Source: Azolla caroliniana
Lineage: Eukaryota; Polypodiophyta
Direction of reading: 5' to 3'
Assembly: GCA_043228905.1 (NCBI GenBank)
Contig: JBHGNT010000008.1
Location: forward strand, 8,742,001-8,806,000
DNA length: 64,000 bases
The notes beneath the pieces were generated by a model. The model was not told the DNA's origin. It ran no database searches and saw only the letters and a list, made by a program, of their open reading frames with translations. Of this stretch, positions 53,201 through 62,311 are shown in pieces; the first letter of the stretch is position 1; each line of letters opens with the position of its first letter. A program made the position numbers and the translations under genes.

Positions 53201-53343
53201 TTTCTCAGTTTCGATTGGCATATTTTGGGCCATCATCTGGAATCGGTTCCGGGCCTCTCATTGATGAACCAAAGCAGATAGTGGCACACTATCTTTTGGG
53301 ATGGTTTTCCCTTGACTTGGTTGTGGTATTGCCTCTACCTCAG
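43740..53343 (+). CDS. CNGC19/20-like: Cyclic nucleotide-gated channel, CNGC19/20 type (exons 1-4, 3' end outside window)
   Basis: Four exons (43740-44231, 45639-45830, 52937-53035, 53209-53343), all phase 0 with GT-AG borders, give 306 residues. The N-terminus has DEIPML and LLRSGPLGKCDDPFCTTCP, diagnostic of plant group IVA CNGCs. Exon 2 gives PGIMHPHTKKLQKWNKFFLI and the S1 helix CLLAAFVDPLFFFIL. Exon 3 gives VITALRSAADLVYIIHMLLQ (S2). Exon 4 gives FRLAYF and HYLLGWFSLDLVVVLPLPQ (S3). S4-S6, pore and cyclic nucleotide-binding domain must lie right of 64000. The product is a plasma-membrane cation (Ca2+) channel in immune signalling in the family. The gene is swollen by retroelements in introns 2 and 4. 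Start chosen at the first ATG; 43749 is an in-frame alternative. Confidence 0.93.
44431..45160 (+). repeat. Degenerate minisatellite, about 120-145 bp unit, 6-7 copies, in CNGC intron 1
   Basis: Copies begin near 44431, 44553, 44684, 44826, 44945, 45062 and 45150. Shared landmarks are ATTAGGCCAGTGATAG, a CATTA..GAGTGGATGGCCATT block, TTGGTTATGGTTTGGACATA, and ATTATGAGCATA with TCATACATTAATGG. The copies are strongly diverged, so the array is old. It fills about half of intron 1 (44232-45638). The rest of that intron shows nothing. Confidence 0.75.
45639..45830 (+). CDS. CNGC exon 2
   Basis: 64 codons between TTCAG and GTAATC. Encodes the pre-S1 segment and transmembrane helix S1. Confidence 0.93.
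45831..46595. other. CNGC intron 2, first part
   Basis: AT-rich, with no gene or clear repeat until the LINE tail at 46596. Confidence 0.5.
46596..46888 (-). mobile_element. LINE 3'-end fragment L1
   Basis: Minus-strand LINE 3' end. The GAAAGAAA tail (46596-46608) adjoins ATATATTAACCTCTTTTAAGAG and the family 3' sequence (GGCCAAAATGGCCTATAAGACC and GATCTCTAGCATAGGTCGATCC) that recurs at 46889, 50580, 53876 and, inverted, at 54300. No coding part remains. Confidence 0.8.
46889..48170 (-). pseudogene. LINE fragment L2 with ORF2 C-terminus
   Basis: Same family as L1 but joined to it in tandem at a shared TGGCCT..TATAAG, without its own tail. Two frame pieces survive. 47438-47716 has the C-terminal zinc block HQLEVEVKKYAQIPLEARIC, QLCHQGVEYEERYVCHC; 47946-48173 has AAPLIIEALSQSMTNIQRLW. 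These are the end of a LINE ORF2 after the reverse transcriptase, which itself is missing (5' truncation). Confidence 0.78.
48171..48560. other. Intron 2, unassigned
   Basis: TTGG/CTTTGTAGAC-rich sequence with loosely repeated GGCTTTGTGGACAG motifs (48250-48345). No feature is supported. Confidence 0.4.
48561..49090 (+). repeat. 171-bp tandem repeat, 3 copies, open frame of 57-residue units
   Basis: Copies start at 48561, 48741 and 48912 (the first has a 9-base insertion) and are nearly identical. Because 171 is divisible by three, one frame (48581-49090, 169 codons) reads through all copies, each with GGTCGHEKVDRWNERIQWDQ and KLRGMYVSMIHCGLQSLRIE. The W.....G.Y.S....GLQSLRIE spacing is faintly like the first strands of jacalin-type lectins. 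No splice context or start signal was found, and it lies inside CNGC intron 2, so expression is doubtful. Confidence 0.85.
49091..50166. other. Intron 2, unassigned
   Basis: No gene. A minus-strand CCTATATAAAGGCCCC box near 49696-49706 within repetitive-looking sequence could belong to an unrecognised LTR. The CACCACT and CACATGCTTTA motifs repeat at 49738-49760 and 49790-49815. Confidence 0.4.
50167..51935 (+). mobile_element. Solo LTR split by a LINE
   Basis: Starts TGTTAGGAATATG, ends TTCTCAACA, and is bracketed by the exact 5-bp duplication CAGAT (50162-50166 and 51936-51940). A TATAAATA box lies at 50499-50506. The LTR is interrupted at about 50553-51660 by LINE L3. Without it the LTR is about 660 bp. 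No internal region or second LTR exists, so it is a solo LTR formed by LTR-LTR recombination. Confidence 0.85.
50553..51660 (-). pseudogene. LINE fragment L3 with ORF2 C-terminus
   Basis: Minus-strand LINE with a GAAA-type tail (50553-50579) at its 3' end. A 258-codon frame (51568-50792) contains SVIGQLRTSSHQLQIEVGRY, LPLEERICQLCHQGVESEEH and YVCHCSVFYEIKGRYHCLF, the CCHC zinc block that ends LINE ORF2 proteins. Reverse transcriptase and endonuclease are lost by 5' truncation at about 51655. GAAAGAAAGAAAG repeats flank both sides and may be the target duplication. It lacks about 210 bases present in L2 and L6 near its 3' end. Confidence 0.8.
51941..52936. other. Intron 2, last part
   Basis: No gene. 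A 49-bp block containing ATATATGACGTCAGTATA and TTGATGCATGCAGGTTGACA is directly duplicated at 52537-52585 and 52609-52657 (72-bp spacing). Confidence 0.5.
52937..53035 (+). CDS. CNGC exon 3
   Basis: 33 codons between TGGCAG and GTAATAAA. Encodes the loop after S1 and helix S2. Confidence 0.92.
53209..53343 (+). CDS. CNGC exon 4
   Basis: 45 codons between TCTCAG and GTATGCC. Encodes FRLAYF, an extended GSGPLIDEPKQIVAHYLLGW stretch and helix S3. Last exon inside the window. Intron 3 before it is only 173 bp. Confidence 0.93.
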
Positions 53344-53559
53344 GTATGCCTCTGGAACATAATTTGTCTCACAGGCATATGTACTTTTTGACTGTTTAGT
53401 GTTACCGAATTGTTAAAACTGAGATATATTAGCCAGCTACTGCACTACACAATACCATGTCTATTTATCGTTGAATCAATTAAAGTGTAAGAAAGGATAT
53501 AACAACATCGATGTAGAAGTAAATAGGATGACTTATCTACATTGGACATTGGCAGCTAC
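53344..53559. other. Start of CNGC intron 4
   Basis: No feature seen. This intron continues past 64000. Confidence 0.5.
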
Positions 53560-53770
53560 TTTGTTGGAGAGTTTCAAGTCTAGGGTCTTGAGAGAAGTTG
53601 TTGAAAGATAACAATACAACCACAACAGCTCATTAACAAAGGACCACACCTTTCTTTACCTCCACCACTCCTCATTCTACAAGTCAATCAAGGACTACAA
53701 AGTAGGATCTTGACCACAACACTTAACAGGGGTTATAATAGATCAGTCAATAACAAGTTATTGTGTATTA
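53560..53770 (+). mobile_element. LINE fragment, plus orientation
   Basis: GTTGTTGAAAGATAACAATA and following, with CACCACTCCT and GTCAATCAAGG landmarks, match the reverse complement of 54930-55050 in L6. It is diverged and non-coding. Confidence 0.65.
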
Positions 53771-53862
53771 AGGCCACGCCCATTTGAACTTTGATACCAT
53801 CACCCTTGACATTGATAGATAAGAGCCATTACTATCTGACACAAAGGTGTGTCCCTTGCTTC

Positions 53863-54190
53863 AGAAAGAAGAAAGATATATTAATGTCTTTTAAGAGGCC
53901 AAAATTGCGTATAAGACCAAACAATAAATTGCATCTTAAGTGTTGTCTCGTCTTTGAGAACAACAAATCAAAATAGAATAAGTAGTACTCAGTAAATATA
54001 AAAGTAAATAAGATAAAAACAGATGAGGAAATCTGGTTTTCAGCACATGTGAGATTCTCAAGTTAGACATATTGTAACTTTTGTCTTCAAAAGATCTCTA
54101 GCATATGTCGATCCAGAATGGAGAGGTCTCCGAAGCAAGGGAAACAACTGCAGTGGAGGGAGATAATGTCCTTTATTTGTCAATCTTGGA
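53863..54190 (-). mobile_element. LINE 3'-end fragment L4
   Basis: GAAAGAAGAAAG tail followed by the family 3' sequence (TATATTAATGTCTTTTAAGAG, ATAAGACCAAACAATA, GTCGATCCAGAATGGAGAGG). Non-coding. It forms an inverted repeat with L5. Confidence 0.8.
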
Positions 54191-54485
54191 TTGTCTCATG
54201 TTAGAGATCTTTTGAATGCAGAAGTTTCCATCCATCTAAATCGGGAATGCTAAGTGCTCAGCTATACTAGTTTAGTTATATTTAATTTGGTTTGTGTTTT
54301 TCAAAGACGAGACAACACTTAAGATGTAATCTCTTGTTTGGTCTTATAGGCCATTTTGGCCTCTTAAAAGACGTTAATATATCTTTCTTTCTTTCTTTCA
54401 AAGACAAAACAACATTTTGAGATGTAATCTCTCCTTTGGACTCAATTCCATTTTGTTCCTCTTAAAAGACTTAATACATATTTTC
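54191..54485 (+). mobile_element. LINE 3'-end fragment L5, plus orientation
   Basis: The same family 3' end in the opposite direction, ending in CTTTCTTTCTTTC at 54398, followed by a second degraded 3' end (54399-54485, AAAGACAAAACAACATTTTG and on). Together with L4 it makes arms of about 200 bases that could fold as a hairpin in the CNGC pre-mRNA. Confidence 0.78.
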
Positions 54486-54780
54486 TTCTCTTTTCCTATA
54501 TCTACTCTTCCTTCATCCATGAAGGACATTCATTGCTCTCAAATCTTGTGCCTATTACATTTCATTCAGAACATTAATGGTAGACTTCGATAATCAGTTT
54601 AAAGGTTGATACTAAACCACCTACTCCCTGTCATATATTGCTGAAAAATTGTGTCAGGAATAAGATTTTATTTCAGCTTCACATGCAAATACCTTTTTCT
54701 GGTTCAATGACTATGTTATGATTGGGTATAATGAAGTGAAGAAGAGGTGACACTATCATCTAATCAGAACAATCTAATTA

Positions 54781-54782
<2 letters not shown>
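54486..54782. other. Intron 4, unassigned
   Basis: AT-rich sequence without a supported feature. Confidence 0.45.
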
Positions 54783-54820
<38 letters not shown>

Positions 54821-55200
54821 GGGTGCTGAGGTCGTGGTCCATGGGGCCAGGGCCTACGTGCGCGACAAATTGCTATTGTCTGATCTATTGTAACTCCTTT
54901 GTTATGTACTGGTCGGGAGCCCATTTGTGTATCCCTTGATTGACTGCAACATTAGTAGGAGTGATGGGGCTAAAGAAAGTTGTTATTGTTCTTTGTGGAT
55001 GAGCTTGTGTGGTGGTATTATTACCCTTCAACAACTTTTCCCTATGTCTATTGAGTTCTAGCAAGAAAAGTCCTAGGCACTGTTGGTCCTCATATTCCAT
55101 TACCTTGTTTAGTGGGCCAAAGCCTTGTTTAAAGAGGCAATGGTACCTCCCTCTGATTTCGTCAAAGACACTACAGTGACGAACATAGTGCTTCTTCTTG
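54783..55200 (-). mobile_element. LINE fragment L6
   Basis: A run of nine GAAA units (54783-54820) marks the 3' side. The following sequence (GTCGTGGTCCATGGGGCC, TATTGTAACTCCTTTGTTA, GTGGGCCAAAGCCTTGTTTA) matches L2 and, in part, L3. It lacks the usual terminal 3' block seen in L1-L5 and no coding frame remains. Confidence 0.75.
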
Positions 55201-55279
55201 GCCCTTTTCTATCTCAGTTTGAAAGCTTTCCATGTATGTGCTGATGACAAGCTTCCCCTGTAGTTTGAGAAAATACATT
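55201..55279. other. Short intron stretch before copia H
   Basis: Nothing recognised. It ends at the AGGTT target duplication of copia H. Confidence 0.4.
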
Positions 55280-55284
55280 AGGTT

Positions 55285-55611
55285 CGTTGGGGTAAAGGCC
55301 CTAAATGACCCCCTTATAGTGTGTACATGTATATAGGCCTATTTATAAAGGCCAAAAGTCACTCATCACTTTTTTGTTACTTTTGGGCCAAGTTCAGTGT
55401 GAACTTGGCAAACCCTAAATGGGCCATATAAAACATAAGTTAAAAACTTTTGGATCTCTCTTAAAAGGTGAGCTCCTCCAACTATTGCTCTCTCACTCTC
55501 TCTCTCTCTCTATCTTTTCTACCATAGCTCCACTATTGCATCTAAAGGGCCTATACTAGGGTGAATCCTGAGTATTCCTTAGCCCTATTGACATCAGTCC
55601 TAACCCTTACA
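55285..55611 (+). repeat. 5' LTR of copia H
   Basis: 327 bp, starts CGTTGGGGTAAAGG (TG mutated to CG) and ends CCCTTACA. TATA-like CATATAAAAC near 55426 and a CT repeat near 55490-55510. Otherwise almost identical to the 3' LTR. Confidence 0.93.
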
Positions 55612-55613
55612 AC

Positions 55614-55625
55614 TGGTATCAGAGC
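55614..55625 (+). other. Primer-binding site of copia H (initiator tRNA-Met)
   Basis: TGGTATCAGAGC two bases after the LTR end, the canonical copia primer site. Confidence 0.93.
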
Positions 55626-55701
55626 AGATTTAGGGTTTCTGAACTTCTGCACAGTTGCTGTACAGCAAAGAACAGGTGTTCAGACCTCTTTATTGTGAGC
55701 T

Positions 55702-57540
55702 ATGGCGTCATCCTCCTCAAAAGCGAAGAATCTTTTTGAGATTCGACGATTTGAGGGAACAGGTTTCGACTTGTGGAAGGAAAGAATGCAAGGAATTCTT
55801 TTTTTGAAGGATTGTGAGAGTGCGTTGGAGGCAGAAAAACCAGAGAACATGTCAGAAGATGCATAGCAGATTTTAAACAAAAAGGCTATCATATATATCA
55901 AGATGGCTGTTTCTGATGAGATCTTGATAGATCTCAAAGGGTTGGAATCTGCTTCTAAAATATGGGCAAAGCTGAAGGCCACATATGAAAGCAGTACACC
56001 TGTTAATCAAGTACACCTAATGCGAAAGCTCGTTGGCATGCAATTGGATGAGTCCAAGAGTGCAGCTGAACACTTGTCCTTGTTTACAGGTACCTTATCA
56101 CAGCTGCAAGACTCAGGAATGACTCCTTTTGATGATAAGCTCAAAGCCATTTTCTTGTTAATGACACTACTTGACTCATGGGAGACATTGGTAGTCTCAT
56201 TATCTAATAGCCCCAACTTGACCTTTGATGGTATTAGGGGCTCCATACTCAATGAAGAGATCAGGAGAAAAGCACGTGGAGAAGGTGGCAACTCAGCCAA
56301 CATGGTTAGAGGTAGGACAGATAAAAGAAGTAACTATGCACATAGGAACAAAAGTAAAAGCCATGAAAGGGGAAGTAGCAGCAAAGTTAAAAGCAATGAC
56401 GTAACATGCTATCGGTGTGGCAGGAAAGGCCACAAGAAACCTGATTGCCGCTATTACAAAGCTGAACTTGAAAGAAAAAGGAATTCTGAAGATAAGAGAA
56501 AGGACAAGACTAATGCACATGACAGCCAAAAGGACGAAGAGAAGGCCAATTTGGCCTCTAATGTAGTCATAGAGGAGCTGTTAGATGTTGAGGACATTTT
56601 ATGTGCTAGTTTTTCAGCAGATGATACTTATGCATATGATGCCTCTCCAAATATTCCTTCAGAGGACATGTGCATCACTAAGAATGATCTTATTGATGCT
56701 TTGCTGACTGTCAATGATGCATTAGCCCAAACATGGATAGTTGACTCTGGTGCTTCATTTCATGTGACTCCTATCAAGGAGTGTTTTTTTACTTTTACTG
56801 TAGGCAGCCATGGCCATGTATACCTTGGAAACAATCATGCATGTTCCATTGAGGGTATTGGCACTGTGCGTTTTTCTACAAATGGCACTAATGAGCTGGT
56901 TTTGCATAAAGTGTGTTATGTACCAGGGATCAAGAAGAGCTTGCTTTCTGTGGGGCAAATGGATATGCATGGTTATAGCATTCTCTTTGAGAGAGGATCA
57001 TGGAAAATGACAAAAGGTTCAAGGCTGATTGTGAAAGTTCACTCCCATATGGAGTTGTGGCATAAGAGACTTGGCCATATGAGCCAAAAGGGTCTCACTA
57101 GGCTTTGTAATCTAAAGAAGCTTGATGCTAAAGGCACGCAGCTTAATTTTTGTAATGAATGCCAATATGGAAAGCAAGTGAAGCTTTCCTTTTACTCTGG
57201 CGTGTCTCGTAAGTCTTGTGTACTTGATCTTGTTTATTCTGATGTGTGTAGCATGCCCACCAAATCTATGGGGGGTGCAATGTATTTTATCTCATTTGTT
57301 GATGATTTCTCTAGAAAAATTTGGGTTCAATTGCTTAAATCTAAGGATGAAGCCTTAGCTGCATTTAAGCGTTTTTATGCATTTGTGACCACTCAAACAG
57401 GCAGAAAACTGAAATGTTTGCGTACGGACAATGGTGGTGAATATACAAGTGCTGAATTCAAGAAATTTTGTGAAATTTTGGGTATTAAGAGGGAGCTTAT
57501 TGTTCCATATAACCCCTCTTCTAATGGTGTGAGAAAGTGA
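55702..57540 (+). pseudogene. Copia H gag, protease and integrase
   Basis: The ATG at 55702 starts gag. A TAG at about 55864 is the only stop before 57538. Gag block TPVNQVHLMRKLVGMQLDES, knuckle CYRCGRKGHKKPDC (near 56410), protease WIVDSGASFHVT (intact DSGA), pre-integrase LWHKRLGHMSQKGLTRLCNL, and integrase core with LVYSDVC (first Asp) and LRTDNGGEYTSAEFKKF (second Asp). At PSSNGV a deletion of roughly 36-40 bases removes the AExxNRT segment that carries the catalytic Glu and shifts the frame. Confidence 0.93.
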
Positions 57541-58539
57541 GATGCATGCTGTCCACTGCTAATCTCCCTCATGTCTTTTGGGGAGAGGCACTGAAAACTG
57601 CAGTACATGTATGCAATAGATCCCCTCACACGCTTTAAAGGGTGACATCCCTGAAGAGGTTTGGTCTGGCAAACCCGCTTCATATGATCACTTACATGTC
57701 TTTGGCTGCGAGGCTTTTGTACATATAAGGCCTGAGCTGAGAAACAAACTTGATGCCAAGTCCATTAAGGGCTTCTTCATGGGATATGGTGAAGAAGGCG
57801 AAATGGGTATAGGATTTGGATACCCCAGCTCAAGAAGGTTATACGCAGCCGAAATGTTGTTTTCAATGAGGCAAGGCTGCTTCAAAACAATTGTGCCTCA
57901 AAAGATGACTATAAAAGGGTTAGATTTCAGCATGACCAGCCACCTGTTAGACCTAGTTTTGACCATCAGGATCCACCACAAAGGACTGAAAATATTGATC
58001 ATCCAGTGGTTTTGGAGCCAGAAGATGTTGGACAGCAAGATGAGGATCCTGAAAGGAATATGCAGCCAAATAATAATGCTGAAAATGGTGCTGAAAATAA
58101 TGGACAGCAGCCCAACAATGATGATTTGGACCTGCCACCTGATGTTGATCCATTTCCTGACAATATGGATCATTGGGTGAGACGTTCTACTCGTATAAGA
58201 CGAAATGTGAGTAGATTTGACCCCTCGTTGCACTACATAATGTTGACCGATGAGGGAGAACCTCTTACATATAAAGAGGCAAAGGCATGTGAGCACAACA
58301 ATAAGTGGGAGCTTGCTATGCAAGAAGAGATTAAGGCTTTGCATTCAAATAATACTTGGGACTTGGTTGAACTGCCCAAAGGAAGGAAAGCTATTCCTAA
58401 CAAATGGGTATATAAAATCAAGACCGTTGATGACAAACCCAAGTATAAAGCAAGGCTGGTTGCAAAAGGATATGCTCAAACTAAGGGCATAGATTTTCAG
58501 GAAGTGTTTTCTCCTGTGGTAAAAATGACCAGTTTGTGA
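57541..58539 (+). pseudogene. Copia H integrase tail, linker and start of reverse transcriptase
   Basis: Integrase end blocks are read in a shifted frame ([53 protein letters not shown]) until another small shift near 57810. The linker is Asn/Gln/Asp-rich. From 58006 the frame is clean again: [20 protein letters not shown], the [20 protein letters not shown] block, [20 protein letters not shown] and [11 protein letters not shown], ending in TGA at 58537, probably a changed Arg codon. Confidence 0.88.
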
Positions 58540-59805
58540 GTGCTATTTGCTATAGTGGCTGCACTTGATCTGGAATTAGACCAAATGGATGTACATACAG
58601 CTTTTCTGCATGGTGACATTGACGAAGAGCTTTACATGAAACAGCCTGAGGGCTTTTTTATTCCTGGAAAGGAACATTTGGTATGTAAGCTCAATAGAAG
58701 CTTGTATGGGTTGAAACAAGATTCTAGACAATGGTACAAAAAGTTTGACGCTTTTATGCTCAAACATGAGTACAAAAGAAGCCATGCTGATCACTGTTTG
58801 TATACTAAAAGAGATGAAAGTGGCGACCCAATCATTCTTGTACTATATGTAGATGATATGCTCATTGCTGCCAAGAAAAGGAGCATTGTCGATGTCCTTA
58901 AAAAGCAGCTGAAATCTGCATTTTCAATGAAAGACCTTGGGGAAGCTGAACATGTACTTGGAGTAAGAATTAGTAGACAAAGGGAGCAGCACACACTGTA
59001 TTTATCTCAAGAAAAATACATTGACAAGGTGCTGGACAGATTTTGTATGGCTGACGCAAAGCCTCTAGGAGTGCCTTTACAGCCATATGATAAAGTCTCT
59101 AAGGAAGATTGTCCTAAGACACAAGAAGCAATCAATGACATGCAAGGTGTACCTTATGCTTCAGCTTGTGGTTCACTTATGTATGCTATGGTTGCTACTA
59201 GACCTGATATTGCCTATGCAGTGGGAGTTGTAAGCCGATTCATGGCTAATCCGGGCAAGGCACATTGGAATGCAGTAAAGTCCATTATGAGGTACTTAAA
59301 AGGGACTAAAAATAAATGCCTCTGTTATGGAAAAGGCCCATTAGAGCTGAAGGGTTTCTGTGACGCTGACATGGCAGGTGATGTGGATACACGGAAATCC
59401 ACAAGTGGCTATGTATTCACACTTGCAGGTGGTGCTATATCATGGTGTAGTAGGCTGCAAAAGGTTGTTGCTTTGTCCACTACTGAGGCAGAATATATCT
59501 CAGCCACCGAGGCTTCCAAGGAAGCAATATGGTTAGCACGTCTATGCAGTGAGTTTGGTTTGCCTGAAAAGGCACCCATTCTTGGTTGTGATAGCCAAAG
59601 TGCCATCTGTTTGGCAAAGAATGCTATGTTTCATGCACGCACAAAACATATTGATGTGCGATATCACTTCATTCGAGAAGTGCTTGAGGATGGCCTTATC
59701 ACATTGATAAAGGTCCACACATCACAGAACCCTGCGGATGTACTGACCAAGTGCTTACCCAAAGCACAACATCAGATATGTATACAAATGGTGGGAGTCA
59801 TGTAG
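58540..59805 (+). CDS. Copia H reverse transcriptase and RNase H
   Basis: Open for 421 codons. Palm: LDLELDQMDVHTAFLHGDID (first Asp), SLYGLKQDSRQWYKKFD, LVLYVDDMLIAAKKRS (YVDD). RNase H: CDADMAGDVDTRKSTSGYVF, LSTTEAEYISATEASKEAIW, CDSQSAICLAKNAMFHARTK and the end TSQNPADVLTKCLPKAQHQI. The active-site residues look intact. It is in frame with 58006-58539 apart from the single TGA. Confidence 0.93.
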   Translation: MLFAIVAALDLELDQMDVHTAFLHGDIDEELYMKQPEGFFIPGKEHLVCKLNRSLYGLKQDSRQWYKKFDAFMLKHEYKRSHADHCLYTKRDESGDPIILVLYVDDMLIAAKKRSIVDVLKKQLKSAFSMKDLGEAEHVLGVRISRQREQHTLYLSQEKYIDKVLDRFCMADAKPLGVPLQPYDKVSKEDCPKTQEAINDMQGVPYASACGSLMYAMVATRPDIAYAVGVVSRFMANPGKAHWNAVKSIMRYLKGTKNKCLCYGKGPLELKGFCDADMAGDVDTRKSTSGYVFTLAGGAISWCSRLQKVVALSTTEAEYISATEASKEAIWLARLCSEFGLPEKAPILGCDSQSAICLAKNAMFHARTKHIDVRYHFIREVLEDGLITLIKVHTSQNPADVLTKCLPKAQHQICIQMVGVM

Positions 59806-59840
59806 CTTAAAGGCGTCATTTATGCCTTTAAGTGGGAGGT

Positions 59841-60130
59841 TGTTGGGGTAAAGGCCCTAAATGACCCCCTTATAGTGTGTACATGTATATAGGCCTATTT
59901 ATAAAGGCCAAAAGTCACTCATCACTTTTTTGTTACTTTTGGGCCATATAAATGGGCCATATAAAACATAAGTTAAAAACTTTTGGATCTCACTTAAAAG
60001 GTGAGCTCCTCCAACTATTGCTCTCTCTCTATCTTTTCTACCATAGCTCCACTATTGCATCTAAAGGGCCTATACTAGGGTGAATCCTGAGTATTCCTTA
60101 GCCCTATTGACATCAGTCCTAACCCTTACA
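59841..60130 (+). repeat. 3' LTR of copia H
   Basis: 290 bp, TGTTGGGGTAAAGG to CCCTTACA, directly after a polypurine tract (AAGTGGGAGG, 59830-59839). It lacks a block present in the 5' LTR (around 55375-55415) and part of the CT repeat. Confidence 0.93.
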
Positions 60131-60135
60131 AGGTT

Positions 60136-60471
60136 ATGGTGCCAAATGTTTGCAATTCATCATGGCCGTCAAAGTATTGTATTCAGAAAGTATGCGACAT
60201 ACTTAATTGCTTAACACAATTATAGTCAATGATACAATGACAATGCATACTGATAAGAATCTCTTTATATTATTCTCTCAACATGATTCCAAACTGCATG
60301 AATTGTACATGCATATATAGTTTCTAGAGGGTGTCCAATAGATATCAGGAATAGTTACACCTGGACATATCTTGTAATTGTTTGGATCAGCAAACACTAA
60401 CTACTATTTAATATATGTTATATTTACTTGTTTATCTATTTATCAGACACTGTATGCGTGAAAGCATGGGA
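60136..60471. other. Intron 4 between copia H and copia I
   Basis: AT-rich. No exon of the CNGC gene or repeat recognised. Ends at ATGGG (60472-60476), the candidate target duplication of copia I. Confidence 0.5.
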
Positions 60472-60476
60472 ATGGG

Positions 60477-60811
60477 TGTTGGGAACTGAGACCGTCAGTG
60501 CGGAAACATAAACAGCACCTTGCTATGAAGATCACCGAGTTATCATGTGTAAGCAAGATGCAACAGAGAATCTGAGAGAGAGAGACAGAGAGGCATGCAA
60601 TGTAACATTATTATTCAGAGAATGGTTACAATGCAATGGAGGTGGCAGCTCTCTAACAAAATAACAACCACCTTATGAGCTAGGTTACAAAGCCCTTTAT
60701 ATACTAACTGGGCTAGGGCAATGACGCTTTGACATATTTACAAAGATGTCCTAAACCTAGACTGTCCAAAGAAACAGTGTGAATACAGCCATTAGAGACC
60801 CGTATTCGACA
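60477..60811 (-). repeat. 3' LTR of copia I
   Basis: On the minus strand TGTCGAATACGGG to CCCAACA, 335 bp, preceded by the purine tract ACGGGGGAG (60812-60820). TATATAAAGGGC (minus) lies near 60693-60703. The first 70 bases recur in relic J (38637-38708). Confidence 0.88.
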
Positions 60812-61059
60812 CTCCCCCGTAATGGGTGTATACACCAAAAAACCTATAAAAGAATAAATAAGAGTTACAGATTATACCAAAATTGTTAAACATATCAGTT
60901 TTGTTCGAATCGGCAAAACCCGAAAAGTAGAAGGTCGAGTCGGTAGGGGTTGGAAGAACTAAAGCCGAGCTTCAAACTATTGATTTCGATTGTCTGAGAA
61001 CGTCTTGAATGTCCGACTCAATCGGACTGATTTTTCTCTACGCCCATCTAGTGTCGAAG

Positions 61060-61556
61060 GGATCGGAATCAATCCGCCAAAAGACACTTGGTCATCCCAT
61101 CTGTGACATTATCGATTGTAGATATCTTCTCGAGGCCGATTTTCCCTGAAATGACGCAGTTCCGAACAAAGTGATATTGAACATCGATATGCTTGGAGGT
61201 GTTGTGATGAACCGGATTTTTCGATACAGCAACAACACCTTGATTGTCACTGTAGACAACTGGAGTTGAGTCGAAGTTGACTTGTCGAAATGTGTGTGCT
61301 AGGCGACCAAGCCATAAGGCCTCTTTCGCCGCGTCAGACGCGGCTACGTATTTTGCCTCGGTCGTTGATGTGGCAATGCACTCCTGAAGTTGACGACTCC
61401 GATGGCATGAGCAATGTCAGGCCGTGTCGCGACCATCGCGTACATCAAGGAGCCGATTGCTGGTGCATATGGTACCGACTTCATATCTTCCCCCTCATGA
61501 CCGGATGTTGGGCAGTCTCGTTGAGATAGTCGAAGGTTAATGACGAGTGGGGTCAA
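61060..61556 (-). pseudogene. Copia I RNase H with internal deletion
   Basis: KSVPYAPAIGSLMYAMVATR and PDIAHAIGVV are followed at once by TTEAKYVAASDAAKEALWLG, so about 100 residues between (including the first RNase H Asp) are missing. It then continues with VVYSDNQGVVAVSKNPVHHN, SKHIDVQYHFVRN and TDGMTKCL. Ends before the polypurine tract. Confidence 0.85.
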
Positions 61557-61571
61557 AGTGGATTTGTCCGA

Positions 61572-62311
61572 CTACATGTTAAAGTGTTCTAGGACACGTC
61601 CGATATAGTCAGATTGGGACAGAAACAATTGTCGTCGATTCCGATTTCGACTTATCTTCATCCCAAGAATGTGTCTTGCCAGACCGAGGTCTTTCATGGC
61701 AAACTTCAATTGCAGTTGCCGAACAAGTTTGACGAGATCACCGGTATGACGACCGGAGAGTAGCATGTCGTCCACATAGATGATAAGGAAGATGGGAGAC
61801 CCATCTCGGGCTGTTTTGGTGAAAGGCAGTGGTCCTCATCGCTTTTAGAGAAACACACTGATTGGATGAAGTCGTCGAACTTCTTGTACCACTGTCTCGG
61901 TGCGTGCTTTAGGCCGTATAGACTCTTCCTGAGTCGGGAGACTAGATATTCCTGGCCGGTTTCTACAAAGCCTTTCGGCTGCTCCATATAAAGTTCCTCC
62001 TCTAAATCTCCATGGAGGAAGGCCGTTTTTACATCTAGCTGGGTCAGCTCCAAGTTCTCGATTGCCACTACGCTGAGTAGAAATCTCAGGGTCGTCATTT
62101 TCACCACTGGTGAAAAGATCTTGTCGAAATCGACGCCATATTCCTGTCGAAACCCTTTCGCAAATAATCTAGCCTTGAATTTTGGGATGGCCGAATCGGA
62201 AGTCTCTTTTAATTTGTAGACCCACTTGCATGGAAGAGCACGTCGATTCTTCGGTAATTCGACCAAGTTCCAAGTTTTGTTTGCCCGAATGGAGTTCATT
62301 TCCGACTCCAT
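61572..62311 (-). pseudogene. Copia I reverse transcriptase
   Basis: [60 protein letters not shown] (first Asp), RLRKSLYGLKHAPRQWYKKF. A frameshift near 61820-61780 precedes the MDDMLLSGRH part of the YVDD site. It continues with FAMKDLGLARHILGMKISRN. TAG near 61570. Non-functional. Confidence 0.9.

Larger units (their letters stand above)
55285..60130 (+). mobile_element. Ty1/copia element H, nearly complete
   Basis: LTRs at 55285-55611 and 59841-60130, exact target duplication AGGTT (55280-55284 and 60131-60135), primer site next to the 5' LTR, and one gag-pol frame in copia order. Damage is limited to two stops, a deletion with frameshifts around 57525-57900 and a missing 37-40 bp block in the 3' LTR. 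Because it sits in the intron of an expressed-type gene in sense orientation, its LTR signals could affect CNGC transcript processing. Confidence 0.95.

Noticed and set aside
55235-55275. Possible hammerhead core CTGATGA before copia H
   Set aside because: The GAAA that follows is not closed by a complementary stem II and no stem I is found.
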